From NCBI GenBank assembly GCA_035541895.1, contig DATKMK010000057.1, positions 28,214 to 92,213 on the forward strand: a DNA stretch of 64,000 nucleotides. Reading direction: 5' to 3'. A model generated the notes under the pieces. That model made no database searches. It had not been told where the DNA came from and saw nothing but the letters and a program-made list of their open reading frames with translations. This DNA is from DATKMK01 sp035541895. Its GTDB lineage: Bacteria > Desulfobacterota > Binatia > HRBIN30 > JACQVA1. Shown piece by piece: positions 33,881 through 42,458 of this stretch; position 1 is the first letter of the stretch; each line of letters begins with the position of its first letter. A program made the translations under genes and the position numbers.

Positions 33881-36592
33881 GTGTTGGGCGGAATTGCTCC
33901 TTCACGGCTGAGTTATGTGCTGCGGCTGCACACGTGGGCAACACGTCGGCTTGCCGAGGTAAGCGCCTGCACGTTGGCAACGGCTGTTGCGATCGCGGTC
34001 GTGTGGCCAGCCTCGGCGGTCCAGGCCTACAACGCACAACTTACATGGACGGCGGTTCAACAAGCGGCTGGATACAAGGTCTACGTACGACAGAGCGGCT
34101 CGGCATACGGCACCGGCACCGATGTCGGCGCGCCGACACCAGGTACCGATGGATTGATTCGGGTCGTTATCAGCGGGATTAGCGCCGACGTCACCAATTT
34201 TTTTGCGGTCGCGAGCTACTCGTCCGCGGGTGCCGAGAGCGCAAAATCCAACGAAGTGTCGCTGGCCGTCGTTAGCACCGCGACCGCCGCGCCCACGAAC
34301 ACCGCAACTCAAGCTCCCACAGTTAGCAGTACCGCAACGAGTTCCGTTGCGCCAAGCGCGACCGCTAGCCCTACACGAACGCCAACCAACCCGCCGACCC
34401 GAACACCGACGGCTACCGCCACAACCACCAGCACCGCTACTTCAACCGCGACCCTAACTCCGACTCAGACGCCCACGGCGAGTGCGACCGCCACCAGCAC
34501 CGCGACCCCCACTCCGACGGCGACCGCTACGCGCACGCCAACCAACACCGCGACCGCCACGCCCACCACCACGGCAACGAGACCCCCCACTTCGACCTCC
34601 AGCGCCTCCGCAACGCAAACGCCGACTGCGAGCGCGACGCGTGCACCAACGAACACCTCAACCCGCAGCGCCACCGCAACGCAGACGCCGACAGCGACTG
34701 CGACGGCAACAAACACTCCGACTCAATCACCGAGCGCTACCGTCACGTTCACCAACTCCGCCACGCGGACGCCAACCGCAATTCGCACCCCAACGTCGAC
34801 GCTTAGCGCATCGGCCACTAACAGCCCCCCGCGAACTCCAACGGCGACGACTACGTCAACCACCACTCAAACCCCAACACCCACGGCGACCGCCACGCCC
34901 ACTTGGAGCAGTACGGCGACGTTGACTGCGACGACAACCCCGAGCGAGACGCCAACTCAAACCTCAACCGCTACCAATACGCCTTCAACGACGCCTTCGG
35001 CGACCGCGAGCTCGACCTCGACGGCGAGCCCGACCTCAACCGCAACGTCGACGCAAGCGTCAACCGAGACTCCGACTGACACCGCCACGCCTTCCCCGTC
35101 TGCCACCGCGACTGTGACGAATAGCGTGACACCGACACCCACACCGACCCTCACCCCGAGCGCAACCCCAACGCTCGCGCCCGCGGCTGGGTATTGGCGC
35201 TTCGAAGAGGGAAGCGGGACGGCGGTAAAGGATGGCAGCGGCTTTGGCAACAACGGGGTTGCCGAGAACGGCATGGCCTGGGGCGGCGGCCTTATCGGCG
35301 GAGGAGGCATCTTCGACGGGGTCGCGACACAAGTGCGCATCGCGAACAGCGCGAGCATGAACGTCACCGGTACTGGATTGACTTTGGCGGCTTGGATCAG
35401 GCCGACCGCGGTCGACAGCTATCGCGTCTTGCTTCACAAGGAGCAGCAGTACTCGCTCGCCATCTCCAACGGCGCGTTGACCTACGCCGACAGCATCACG
35501 TGGAGCTACGCGGCGATCGGATCGTACGGCAGCGTTCCGGTCGGAGTCTGGAGCCATGTCGCGGTCACCTTCGACGGCAGCACGTTGTTCTTCTATGTGA
35601 ACGGCGTGCAAGTCGGGAGCAAAGCCCGTTCGGGCGTCTTGACGGACACAGCCAATCCCGTCTGCCTCGCCGCCTACAATTGCGTCGGGTTCCGCTTCGG
35701 GGGAACACTCGACGAGGCGCTCGTGTATCCGCGGCCGCTGACGCCCGCCGAGGTTCAAGCTCTCGCGGTCATCCCGCCGACCCCCACCCCGACCCCGGTG
35801 CCGGCAATCGGATTGTGGCGGTTTGACGATGGAAGCGGCACGCTCGTGAGGGACAGCAGCACCCTCGGCAACAACGGCGTGGCCGAGAACGGCATGGGTT
35901 GGGGCAGCGGCCGTATCGGCGCTGGCGGTGTGTTCGACGGAAATCTCGCTCAGGTACGCGTCAGCAATAGCGTGAGCTTGAATATTGCGGGAACCGGGTT
36001 GAGCCTTGCGGCTTGGGTAAGGCCAACCGCCACCGATGGCTACCGCGTCATCATCCACAAGGAACAACAGTATTCGCTCGCAATTTCGGACGGCGCAATC
36101 ACCTACGCGGACAGCGCAACGTGGAGTTACGCATCGATCGGTTCATATGGGAGTGTCCCCGCCGGAGTGTGGAGTCATGTTGCGGTGACCTTCGACGGCA
36201 GCATGTTGCGCTTCTACGTCAACGGGGTGCAAGTCGGCAGCAGGGCCCGCGGGGGCAGTCTGACGACAACGTCGAATGTGGTGTGTCTGGCGGCGTACAA
36301 TTGCCTCGGATTGCGGTTTGCCGGCACACTCGATGAGGTGAATGTCTTTCAGCGGCCGCTATCGGTAGCGGAAATTCAAACCGCCGCCGGCGTGAGCGGT
36401 TCCGTCGCCGCGGGCAGTGCGGTCGGCGCGGTGCCGCTCTTCGTCTCGGTCATGCAACCAGACGCGCAACGAGGTTCCCGCGCAATCGCTTCCCAGCGCC
36501 GTGCGGTCCAATTGCGGAACGAGAGTGTGCACGCGAGCGCGAGCCCCACACCGACCCCCACCAGTACGCCACTGGTGCGGAGTGCATCGTGA
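33881..36592 (+). CDS. Secreted surface protein: Fn3-like, Thr-Pro stalk, tandem LamG-like domains
   Basis: A 903-residue paralogue in architecture of the preceding gene. A signal peptide (ending VQA) is followed by an Fn3-like domain nearly matching the upstream one (QLTWTAVQQAAGYKVYVRQS). A Thr-Pro/Ser/Ala stalk spans 34270-35180. Two concanavalin/LamG-like domains of about 207 residues each follow (GYWRFEEGSG and GLWRFDDGSG; GVWSHVAVTFDGS; FGGTLDEALVY), 621 bp apart. A Ser/Pro tail ends the protein. LamG-like domains bind glycans or matrix, so adhesion or polysaccharide capture is likely. The GTG start is preceded by AAGAAGG. It lies 160 bp after the first giant gene. Confidence 0.8.
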   Translation: MLGGIAPSRLSYVLRLHTWATRRLAEVSACTLATAVAIAVVWPASAVQAYNAQLTWTAVQQAAGYKVYVRQSGSAYGTGTDVGAPTPGTDGLIRVVISGISADVTNFFAVASYSSAGAESAKSNEVSLAVVSTATAAPTNTATQAPTVSSTATSSVAPSATASPTRTPTNPPTRTPTATATTTSTATSTATLTPTQTPTASATATSTATPTPTATATRTPTNTATATPTTTATRPPTSTSSASATQTPTASATRAPTNTSTRSATATQTPTATATATNTPTQSPSATVTFTNSATRTPTAIRTPTSTLSASATNSPPRTPTATTTSTTTQTPTPTATATPTWSSTATLTATTTPSETPTQTSTATNTPSTTPSATASSTSTASPTSTATSTQASTETPTDTATPSPSATATVTNSVTPTPTPTLTPSATPTLAPAAGYWRFEEGSGTAVKDGSGFGNNGVAENGMAWGGGLIGGGGIFDGVATQVRIANSASMNVTGTGLTLAAWIRPTAVDSYRVLLHKEQQYSLAISNGALTYADSITWSYAAIGSYGSVPVGVWSHVAVTFDGSTLFFYVNGVQVGSKARSGVLTDTANPVCLAAYNCVGFRFGGTLDEALVYPRPLTPAEVQALAVIPPTPTPTPVPAIGLWRFDDGSGTLVRDSSTLGNNGVAENGMGWGSGRIGAGGVFDGNLAQVRVSNSVSLNIAGTGLSLAAWVRPTATDGYRVIIHKEQQYSLAISDGAITYADSATWSYASIGSYGSVPAGVWSHVAVTFDGSMLRFYVNGVQVGSRARGGSLTTTSNVVCLAAYNCLGLRFAGTLDEVNVFQRPLSVAEIQTAAGVSGSVAAGSAVGAVPLFVSVMQPDAQRGSRAIASQRRAVQLRNESVHASASPTPTPTSTPLVRSAS
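35187..36385 (+). repeat. Tandem duplication of LamG-like domain (621-bp period)
   Basis: Two copies with matching landmarks (WRFEEGSG at 35195, WRFDDGSG at 35816; then KEQQYSLAIS, TWSYA, GSYGSVP, FYVNGVQVGS) are separated by 621 bp. Nucleotide divergence at synonymous sites is clear, so the duplication is not very recent. Confidence 0.8.
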
Positions 36593-36816
36593 CCGCTGGT
36601 TGCAGATATACCTCCGGCGTACCCGTCAGAAGTGTCGTAACCGGGTGACGAAACCCAGCACCCCAGCTTGCTGAGCTGGTACGAGGCGCGACGCGCCGAT
36701 TGACCGAACGGCTGTTCCGGGATTGACGGGGCTATATGTAGCGTCATTCGCCAGAGCGCACTGCGGCAGCACCCAGGAATTGAGATCGTAAACGCCTCAG
36801 GGGTACACTTCCGCCC
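36593..36816. other. Intergenic region with a weak hairpin and a possible promoter
   Basis: No gene is seen in these 224 bases. A 6-bp stem with a 5-base loop lies at 36663-36679 and could end the surface-gene transcript. A TTGAGA (36780-36785), 18-base spacer, TACACT (36804-36809) pair lies immediately before the DUF4336 gene. Confidence 0.35.
36780..36809 (+). promoter_or_regulatory. Possible promoter giving a leaderless DUF4336 transcript
   Basis: TTGAGA and TACACT are separated by 18 bases. The expected transcription start, about 36816, coincides with the GTG start codon at 36817, and no ribosome binding site is visible. Four of six -10 bases fit consensus, so support is modest. Confidence 0.3.
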
Positions 36817-37503
36817 GTGCTGACGGAGATCGCCCGCGACATTTGGATTACCAACGGACCGTGCGTGCCGTTTTTCGGCTTTCCGTACCCGACGCGCATG
36901 ACAGTCGTACGCCTGCGCGATGGAAGCCTGTGGGTCTGGTCGCCGATCCAGTTACTCGAACAGCTCAAGGCCGCGCTGAACCGGCGGGGACCGGTGCGTC
37001 ATCTGGTGTCGCCCAACAAGATCCACCATCTCTATCTCGGTGAGTGGGTGCAAGCATGGCCCGACGCCAAGCTCTACGCTTCGCCCGGTCTGGCACGGCG
37101 TCGCCGCGATCTGTCGTTCGACGCGGAACTCGGGGACGCTTCCGATCCGGCCTGGCGCGCCGACATCGACCAGGTGATCGTGCGCGGCAGCCTGATCATG
37201 GACGAGGTCGTGTTCTTCCACGTCGGCTCGCGCACCGCAATCGTGGCTGATCTCATCCAGCGATTTGATCCTGCCACCCTGCACGGCTGGCGTCGTATGA
37301 TCATGGCGCTGGACGGGGTGGTCGGAGTCAACGGGAGCACCCCGCGCGAATGGCGTCTATCATTCTGGAACCGGGCAGCTGCCCGCAGCGCCAAGCGTAA
37401 GATCCTCGATTGGAACCCGGAGCGTGTCATCATCGCGCACGGCGAGTGGGTACGCGAGGACGGGCGCGCGGTGCTGGAGCGAGCCCTCGCGTGGATGGGT
37501 TGA
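36817..37503 (+). CDS. DUF4336 domain protein (metallo-hydrolase-like fold)
   Basis: A 228-residue cytoplasmic protein that matches DUF4336: start LTEIARDIWITNGPCVPFFG, then MTVVRLRDGSLWVWSPI, SPNKIHHLYLGEW and VIIAHGEWV. DUF4336 proteins look like metallo-beta-lactamase-fold proteins; the HHLYLGEW segment sits where MBL enzymes carry the metal-binding histidines, but the canonical HxHxDH is missing, so enzymatic activity is doubtful. It heads a short plus-strand group with a methyltransferase. Confidence 0.78.
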   Translation: MLTEIARDIWITNGPCVPFFGFPYPTRMTVVRLRDGSLWVWSPIQLLEQLKAALNRRGPVRHLVSPNKIHHLYLGEWVQAWPDAKLYASPGLARRRRDLSFDAELGDASDPAWRADIDQVIVRGSLIMDEVVFFHVGSRTAIVADLIQRFDPATLHGWRRMIMALDGVVGVNGSTPREWRLSFWNRAAARSAKRKILDWNPERVIIAHGEWVREDGRAVLERALAWMG

Positions 37504-37610
37504 ATCCGTCACTGCGGCGATCAAGGTGCTGGAGTTGGTTGCCAAAGGCCAAAGGCGGTTCAGCGCTTGGGATGGAAAGACAGACAGACTCAACAGAGGT
37601 CCCGGAGCCG

Positions 37611-38273
37611 ATGATGGCACGGGAAAAGATTCGGGCCTTCTACGACCGGTTTGGTACGCGGCAGGACCGACAAGGCTTTTACGAGGATGCGGCCACACGC
37701 GATCTTGTCGCGCATGCAGGATTCGAAGAAGCGAGAGCAGTTTTCGAGTTCGGGTGTGGGACGGGGCGATTTGCCGAGGGGCTTCTCGCACACCGGCTCC
37801 CGGAAGGCGCTGTCTATACGGGCTGCGACCTCAGCTCGACGATGATCGATCTCGCACGCGGACGGCTGAAGCCTTTTGGTGATCGCGTTCATATCGAGCT
37901 TACGGAGGGGGCAGTGCGGCTCGACAAGCCGGGCGCGGCCTTCGATCGGTTCGTATCAAATTACGTGCTCGATCTTTTGCCGGGAGAGGACATTACGCTG
38001 CTGCTCCAAGAGGCGCATCGCATGCTCACAGCTGACGGGCGTCTCTGCCTTGTCAGCCTGACCCATGGAACCACACTGCTTTCTCGCTTCGTATCGCGGC
38101 TGTGGGCTCATGTGCACAGCTGGCGACCGAGCCTGGTCGGCGGCTGCCGGCCGATCGAACTCCAGGACTTCGTTTTGCAGCGCGCGTGGAAGGTTGAGTA
38201 TCGGAACGTCGTGGTCACCAGCGGGATTCCTTCCGAGATCACGGTCGCGCGCAAGCGTCCCTTGGTTGGATAG
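37611..38273 (+). CDS. Class I SAM-dependent methyltransferase
   Basis: A protein of about 220 residues. Motif I reads VFEFGCGTGRFAEGL, followed by TGCDLSSTMIDLARGRL and the post-II region FDRFVSNYVLDLLPGED, typical of UbiE/Methyltransf_11-type enzymes. The ATG at 37611 is preferred since GGAG lies 6 bases upstream; an ATG at 37572 is in frame. The acceptor is unknown. The 3' end abuts a degraded IS66 fragment, but the C-terminus reads as intact. Confidence 0.75.
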   Translation: MMAREKIRAFYDRFGTRQDRQGFYEDAATRDLVAHAGFEEARAVFEFGCGTGRFAEGLLAHRLPEGAVYTGCDLSSTMIDLARGRLKPFGDRVHIELTEGAVRLDKPGAAFDRFVSNYVLDLLPGEDITLLLQEAHRMLTADGRLCLVSLTHGTTLLSRFVSRLWAHVHSWRPSLVGGCRPIELQDFVLQRAWKVEYRNVVVTSGIPSEITVARKRPLVG

Positions 38274-38506
38274 CCAAGATGGCGTCGATGGACGAGCTCC
38301 GAAACCAGCTGGTGGCCATCGAGGCGGACCTGCACATCCGGCGTTGTGTCGTCGCATTGAATCCACGGCGACTGGTACACCTGTTCGCGGTGCATGGCGC
38401 GCACGATGGGTTCCAGCATGTCCGCGACCGCCCCGTTCCACTCTGAGAGGGTGCGCCGGGTCACCTCCACCCCATGGCGCTGGAAGATATGCTCCAGCCG
38501 ATCCAA
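38274..38506 (-). pseudogene. IS66-family transposase fragment
   Basis: On the minus strand, residues RLEHIFQRHGVEVTRRTL and the following EWNGAVADMLEPIVRAMH up to IQCDDTT match the start of the IS66 (TnpC) DDE domain, where the family continues VIHTDDTPVPV. The reading continues past the homology into unrelated sequence. Upstream of the fragment the frame meets a stop. Only about 60 of the usual 500 residues are left, with no terminal repeats seen, so it is a relic. Confidence 0.7.
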
Positions 38507-38761
38507 ACTCGCGCAACTTCAGTCCGCTACGCTCCCAGCGCGCCAATACGCGGCGCATCTGCCGTGCTCGCGGTGATGTCGTCGATCCCAATCTCCCCAT
38601 TGATCCATACCTCCGACGCCATTCTGTGCCATCGGCGGCCTGGTGGGCGAGATGTAATTGGTCACTCGTTTACGAAGTGTCCGCCGGCGCTAGCGTGGGG
38701 CCTTCGGGAAGTCGAACTGAATCAGTTCATCGGGAGTCGACGCCCATCGGCACGATCGGCA
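38507..38761. other. No gene recognised between IS66 relic and formyltransferase
   Basis: Short frames exist on both strands but none has family character. The stretch is probably further decayed insertion-sequence debris. Confidence 0.35.
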
Positions 38762-39412
38762 TCACTCCGCAAACGCTTGCTCGACCGCCGGCACGATGGG
38801 GAGTTGCCCATATCGCGCGCCGCGCACCCACAGGCGTCCATGGTCGTCGCGCACGATTCGATCCGCCGCGTACCAGGCGATGACCTGCAGAAACATCGGC
38901 CTGACCAGTTCGAACAGCCGGCTCCCGAGTGTCGACTCGGTATCCACCCGCTCGACCGCACGCGCGCATTGCGCGATGATCGGGCCCGAATCGACCGCTT
39001 CAACTACTTCGTGGATGGTGGCACCCACCACCTGCGCGCCGGCGGTGAGAGCCTTACTCAGCGGACGCAGCCCTTTGAAGGCAGGGAGCAGGCTCAAATG
39101 AGTGTTGATGATGCGTCCGCGATAGTGCTTGACTAATTCGGCAGGCAGGATGCGATCGAAGGTGAGGCACAACAGCTCAAGTTCGGCGTCGATGCAGGCG
39201 CGCGTGATTTGGTGTGCGAACCGCTCGCGCGGCCCGGCCACGACGCGAACCATCGGCATGCCGTGGTCGGCGCAAAACAGTTCCAAATCTGCATCCGCGT
39301 GTGGTCCCGCCACCAGGAGCGCGGGCTGGATGGCCAACTCGTCTTGGCGACGTACCGCTGCGCGAAACAGGCGACCCGCGCCCGATACGCAGAAACCTAC
39401 TCGAAAGGGCAT
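38762..39412 (-). CDS. Formyltransferase family protein (PurN/Fmt fold)
   Basis: A 216-residue protein with the formyltransferase core: VGFCVSGAGRLF at the start, then IINTHLSLLPAFKGLRPL (Asn and His of the active site) and GATIHEVVEAVDSGPIIAQ (the catalytic Asp). In PurN the second motif reads NIHPSLLP, so the key residues are kept. It could formylate GAR, but a role on an amino-sugar is also plausible, as formyltransferases of this type make N-formyl sugars in surface polysaccharides. It diverges from the SGNH gene, with 32 bp between starts. Confidence 0.8.
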   Translation of the reverse strand: MPFRVGFCVSGAGRLFRAAVRRQDELAIQPALLVAGPHADADLELFCADHGMPMVRVVAGPRERFAHQITRACIDAELELLCLTFDRILPAELVKHYRGRIINTHLSLLPAFKGLRPLSKALTAGAQVVGATIHEVVEAVDSGPIIAQCARAVERVDTESTLGSRLFELVRPMFLQVIAWYAADRIVRDDHGRLWVRGARYGQLPIVPAVEQAFAE

Positions 39413-39444
39413 GTCCGTCGAATGCCGCTAACGGAGAACCTGTC

Positions 39445-40434
39445 ATGCTGTGGCGACGGCTCTTGCCGCGAGTGACACTGGCGGCGAGCGCGTTGCTTGC
39501 CAGTCTCATCGCGCTCGAGTTGATCGGGCGTGCCTGTGGTTTGTGGCGTCCGAATCATGCCTTTCGCTACAATCCCGCCCGCGGCTACGAACTGATCCCG
39601 GGCGTCGACGACGTCAACTCGCTCGGCATTCGGGGCCCGGAAGTCACGTTGGAGCATCCGTCGGGATTGACCCGCATCGTCGTGCTGGGGGATTCGTTCA
39701 CATACGGCGACGGCGTCGCTGCTCGCAACACGTTGCCGGCGGAACTCGAACGTCAACTCAACCAAACCTTGGTGGGAAAATTCCAAGTGCTCAACCTCGG
39801 TGTTCCAGGATACAACACCGCGCAAGAAGTTGCCTACTTTCGTGAGCTCGGCCAACGCTTGGCGCCCGATCTGGTGATCATCGCATTCACGCTCAGCGAT
39901 GCAGATATGGGAGCCCTCGGCAGCCACAGCGGCGCGCATCCGACCCTGATGCGCCTCAAGGAGTTCATCAAGGCCCACGTGGGCCTCTACGACTTCATTC
40001 GGCTGCAGATTCGCGCCGGCCATGAATGGTCGTTCCGCAACGATCCCGCGACCGCAGTGTGGCCCGAGATGTATCCGCTGATGCTCGCCGCCCGCGGCGA
40101 GCCGAGTCCAGGATGGGTCGAATGCGCACGCGCTCTGCGTGCGATTGCCGCCGATTGCCGCGACGGGGGGATCTCCTTGGGGTTGGTGATCTGGCCGGTA
40201 CTGGAACGGTTGAACGACTATGACTACCTGCCTCTGCACCAGTTCGTCCGTGCCCAGGCAACGGCGCTGGGCGTACCGGTGTTGGACCTCTACCCTTCGT
40301 TTGCGGGGAGCGATTCTCAACGGTTCTGCGTCAGCGAGAAGAATCCCCACCCGAACGCCGCTGCTTACCGTCACGCGAGCCAGGTGCTCGCGGATTTCCT
40401 GCGGTCGCGTCCGGAGCTTCTACGCTCGAAATAG
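39445..40434 (+). CDS. Membrane-anchored SGNH/GDSL hydrolase
   Basis: A 329-residue protein with an N-terminal signal-anchor (LAASALLASLIALELIG) and SGNH blocks VVLGDSFTYGDG (Ser), VLNLGVPGYNT (Gly), IIAFTLSDADM (in the Asn/Asp place) and NPHPNAAAYRH (His). The ATG at 39445 follows GGAG. Related SGNH proteins such as AlgX/PatB relatives acetylate or deacetylate exported polysaccharides in the periplasm; the neighbouring polysaccharide operon makes this plausible. Its 3' end is 7 bp from that of a converging surface gene. Confidence 0.78.
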   Translation: MLWRRLLPRVTLAASALLASLIALELIGRACGLWRPNHAFRYNPARGYELIPGVDDVNSLGIRGPEVTLEHPSGLTRIVVLGDSFTYGDGVAARNTLPAELERQLNQTLVGKFQVLNLGVPGYNTAQEVAYFRELGQRLAPDLVIIAFTLSDADMGALGSHSGAHPTLMRLKEFIKAHVGLYDFIRLQIRAGHEWSFRNDPATAVWPEMYPLMLAARGEPSPGWVECARALRAIAADCRDGGISLGLVIWPVLERLNDYDYLPLHQFVRAQATALGVPVLDLYPSFAGSDSQRFCVSEKNPHPNAAAYRHASQVLADFLRSRPELLRSK

Positions 40435-40441
40435 CGCCGGC

Positions 40442-42391
40442 TCACGCCGACCGTCGCAACCGCTGCACTGAAATCCACAACGCGGCAGCGAGACCCGCAA
40501 TCAGCAGGATGCCCGGAGGCTCGACCGGCGACTGCACCACCGGAATCGGCGGCCGGGTGCGCGTGGTAGTCCCCGTGGCGGTTCCGGTCGGGGTCAAGGT
40601 TGGGGGCTGGGTTGGCGAGCCGGTTGGTTGGTTCACGTCGAAGGTGCGCGTCGGTGTCTGAGTCGGTGTGTATGTGGGCGTCTGCGTCGGTGTCGCGGTC
40701 GGAGTGGCTGTCGGCGTCGCCGTCGGCGTGTTCGTCGCGGTCGAGGTGGATGTACTCGTCGGCGTCGCCGTAGGCGTACTTGTCGCGGTCGTCGTTGCAC
40801 TGGATGTCGGGGAGCTTGTTGGGGTGAACGTCGGCGTGCTGGTCGGCGTTTGAGTTGGCGTCGCGGTCGGGGTGGTGGTCGGGGTGTTCGTTTGGGTCGC
40901 CGTTGGCGTACTCGACGGCGTTGCGGTCGCTGTGTTCGTCGGAGTCGTCGTGGGCGTGTCAGTCGGCGTCGCCGTCGGCGTTGTAGTCGGTGTATTTGTC
41001 GCCGAACTCGTCGGTGTGGCGGTCGGGGTGATCGTCGGCGTGTCCGTGGGGGTCGCCGTCGGCGTGTGAGTCGGTGTCGTCGTCGGGGTCGAGGTTGGGG
41101 TGGCGGTCGGCGTCACCGTGGGCGTGCTCGTCGGCGTCGCGGTCGGGGTGGTCGTGGGTGTGTTCGTCGGCGAACTCGTTGGCGTGGCCGTCGGGGTGAT
41201 CGTTGGTGTGTCCGTAGGCGTCGCCGTCGGCGTGTGAGTCGGTGTCGTCGTCGGGGTCGAGGTTGGGGTGGCGGTCGGCGTCACCGTGGGCGTGTCCGTG
41301 GGGGTCGCGGTCGGGGTGGCGGTCGGTGTACTTGTCGCCGAACTCGTCGGCGTGGCGGTCGGGGTGATTGTCGGCGTGTCCGTGGGGGTCGCCGTCGGGG
41401 TGTGAGTCGGTGTCATCGTCGGGGTCGAGGTTGGGGTGGCGGTCGGCGTCACCGTGGGCGTGTCCGTCGGCGTCGCGGTCGGGGTGTCCGTGGGCGTGCT
41501 CGTCGGCGAACCGGTTGGAGAGGACGTTGCGGTCATTGTCGGCGTGTCGGTCGGCGTCGCCGTGGGTGTGTCGGTGGGTGTCACCGTCGGCGTCGAAGTG
41601 GGCGTGGTCGTCGGCGTTGCCGTCGCGGTACTCGTGGGCGTCACAGTCGGAGTGTCCGTCGGGCTTGCCGTGGGCGTGGCCGTCGGAGTTTCCGTCGGGG
41701 TCTCGGTTGGCGTGTTGGTCGGCGTCTCGGTGGGTGTTTCGGTTGGGGTGAAGGTCGGAGTCCCGCACGCGCACTGAAAGCCGAAGTCGTCACCGTAGTA
41801 ACCGAAGAAAGGGGGCGAGGTCACCCCACCATCGGTGAAACACGGGTCGGGGCCCGGGCCGGATGTCGTAATGCACGCGGGGTCTTGGCATGCATCCAGG
41901 TTGTTGATCGTCGTCTCGTACACGCCGTCCGACGGTACCGATGTCGTCATCATGGAGGTACCGTTGGGCACCCCACACACGACGCCGGGATCTCCGTTCT
42001 GATATCCCGGCCACGGGGAGTGTTCCGCGGTGGGCAACGGCGGCGACGCGGCGAGTGGTATTGTAATCTGCGGCGACCCGAACGGCAGCGTATTCTGATC
42101 AACCGTGACGTCGCATGGCGTAAACGGGTTGATCGGGAACAGGTACCGTCCTTGGGAGTTGGTCGTTGTCGTCGCATTGAAGAAGGTATCCTGGGGGCAG
42201 GTCATGGTAACCGTGACGTTCGGAATGCCGTAGTCGTCGGGGGGCTCGAACAGACCGTTGCCGTTGCAATCGCAAAACACCAGGTCGCCGATGTGCGCTT
42301 GCGCCGGGACAGCGATCGCCCATAGCAGCACGGCGCACACCGCTATGCGCCGGCACTGTGCGCTCCTTTTGTTTGCCAACGACGATCCCAT
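40442..42391 (-). CDS. Surface protein: SdrD/CnaB-like head, Thr-Pro stalk, C-terminal membrane tail
   Basis: A 649-residue protein. A signal peptide (AVCAVLLWAIAVPAQA) leads into an SdrD-B/Cna-B-like domain (IGDLVFCDCNGNGLFEPPDD, NVTVTMTC, GRYLFPI). A cysteine-containing region of about 100 residues follows, then a 375-residue T-P-T-x stalk (40640-41764). It ends in VEPPGILLIAGLAAALWI and a basic tail SVQRLRRSA. This tripartite end (motif, hydrophobic helix, Arg-rich tail) is like PEP-CTERM or related sorting signals. The start is not backed by a clear ribosome binding site. It probably sits on the cell surface as a stalked protein. Confidence 0.78.
   Translation of the reverse strand: MGSSLANKRSAQCRRIAVCAVLLWAIAVPAQAHIGDLVFCDCNGNGLFEPPDDYGIPNVTVTMTCPQDTFFNATTTTNSQGRYLFPINPFTPCDVTVDQNTLPFGSPQITIPLAASPPLPTAEHSPWPGYQNGDPGVVCGVPNGTSMMTTSVPSDGVYETTINNLDACQDPACITTSGPGPDPCFTDGGVTSPPFFGYYGDDFGFQCACGTPTFTPTETPTETPTNTPTETPTETPTATPTASPTDTPTVTPTSTATATPTTTPTSTPTVTPTDTPTATPTDTPTMTATSSPTGSPTSTPTDTPTATPTDTPTVTPTATPTSTPTMTPTHTPTATPTDTPTITPTATPTSSATSTPTATPTATPTDTPTVTPTATPTSTPTTTPTHTPTATPTDTPTITPTATPTSSPTNTPTTTPTATPTSTPTVTPTATPTSTPTTTPTHTPTATPTDTPTITPTATPTSSATNTPTTTPTATPTDTPTTTPTNTATATPSSTPTATQTNTPTTTPTATPTQTPTSTPTFTPTSSPTSSATTTATSTPTATPTSTSTSTATNTPTATPTATPTATPTQTPTYTPTQTPTRTFDVNQPTGSPTQPPTLTPTGTATGTTTRTRPPIPVVQSPVEPPGILLIAGLAAALWISVQRLRRSA
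40640..41764 (-). repeat. Thr-Pro stalk repeat with three 168-bp higher-order copies
   Basis: A 12-bp period codes T-P-T-x. Anchors recur at exact 168-bp steps: CGAACTCG at 41003, 41171 and 41339, and GTGTGAG at 41064, 41232 and 41400 (plus-strand reading). Each copy is 56 codons. The copies are similar but not identical. Confidence 0.88.
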
Positions 42392-42458
42392 CAGCGCGTC
42401 GAACGCAAATTCTTAAGCGCTCTCCATCTCAGTTTCAAGCCCGACATGGCAACACACG

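Noticed and set aside
37410..37610. N-terminal extension of the methyltransferase frame
   Set aside because: The extension overlaps the end of the DUF4336 gene and is Arg/Gly-rich; methyltransferase similarity begins only after 37611.
40628..42325. Long open frames antisense to the Thr-Pro stalk (Arg-rich or Val-Gly-Val-rich peptides)
   Set aside because: The stalk codons ACN-CCN read on the other strand as GGN/NGT-type codons without stops, so long antisense frames are expected by composition. The same holds at 30257-30535, 31160-31459, 34465-34716 and 61435-61966.
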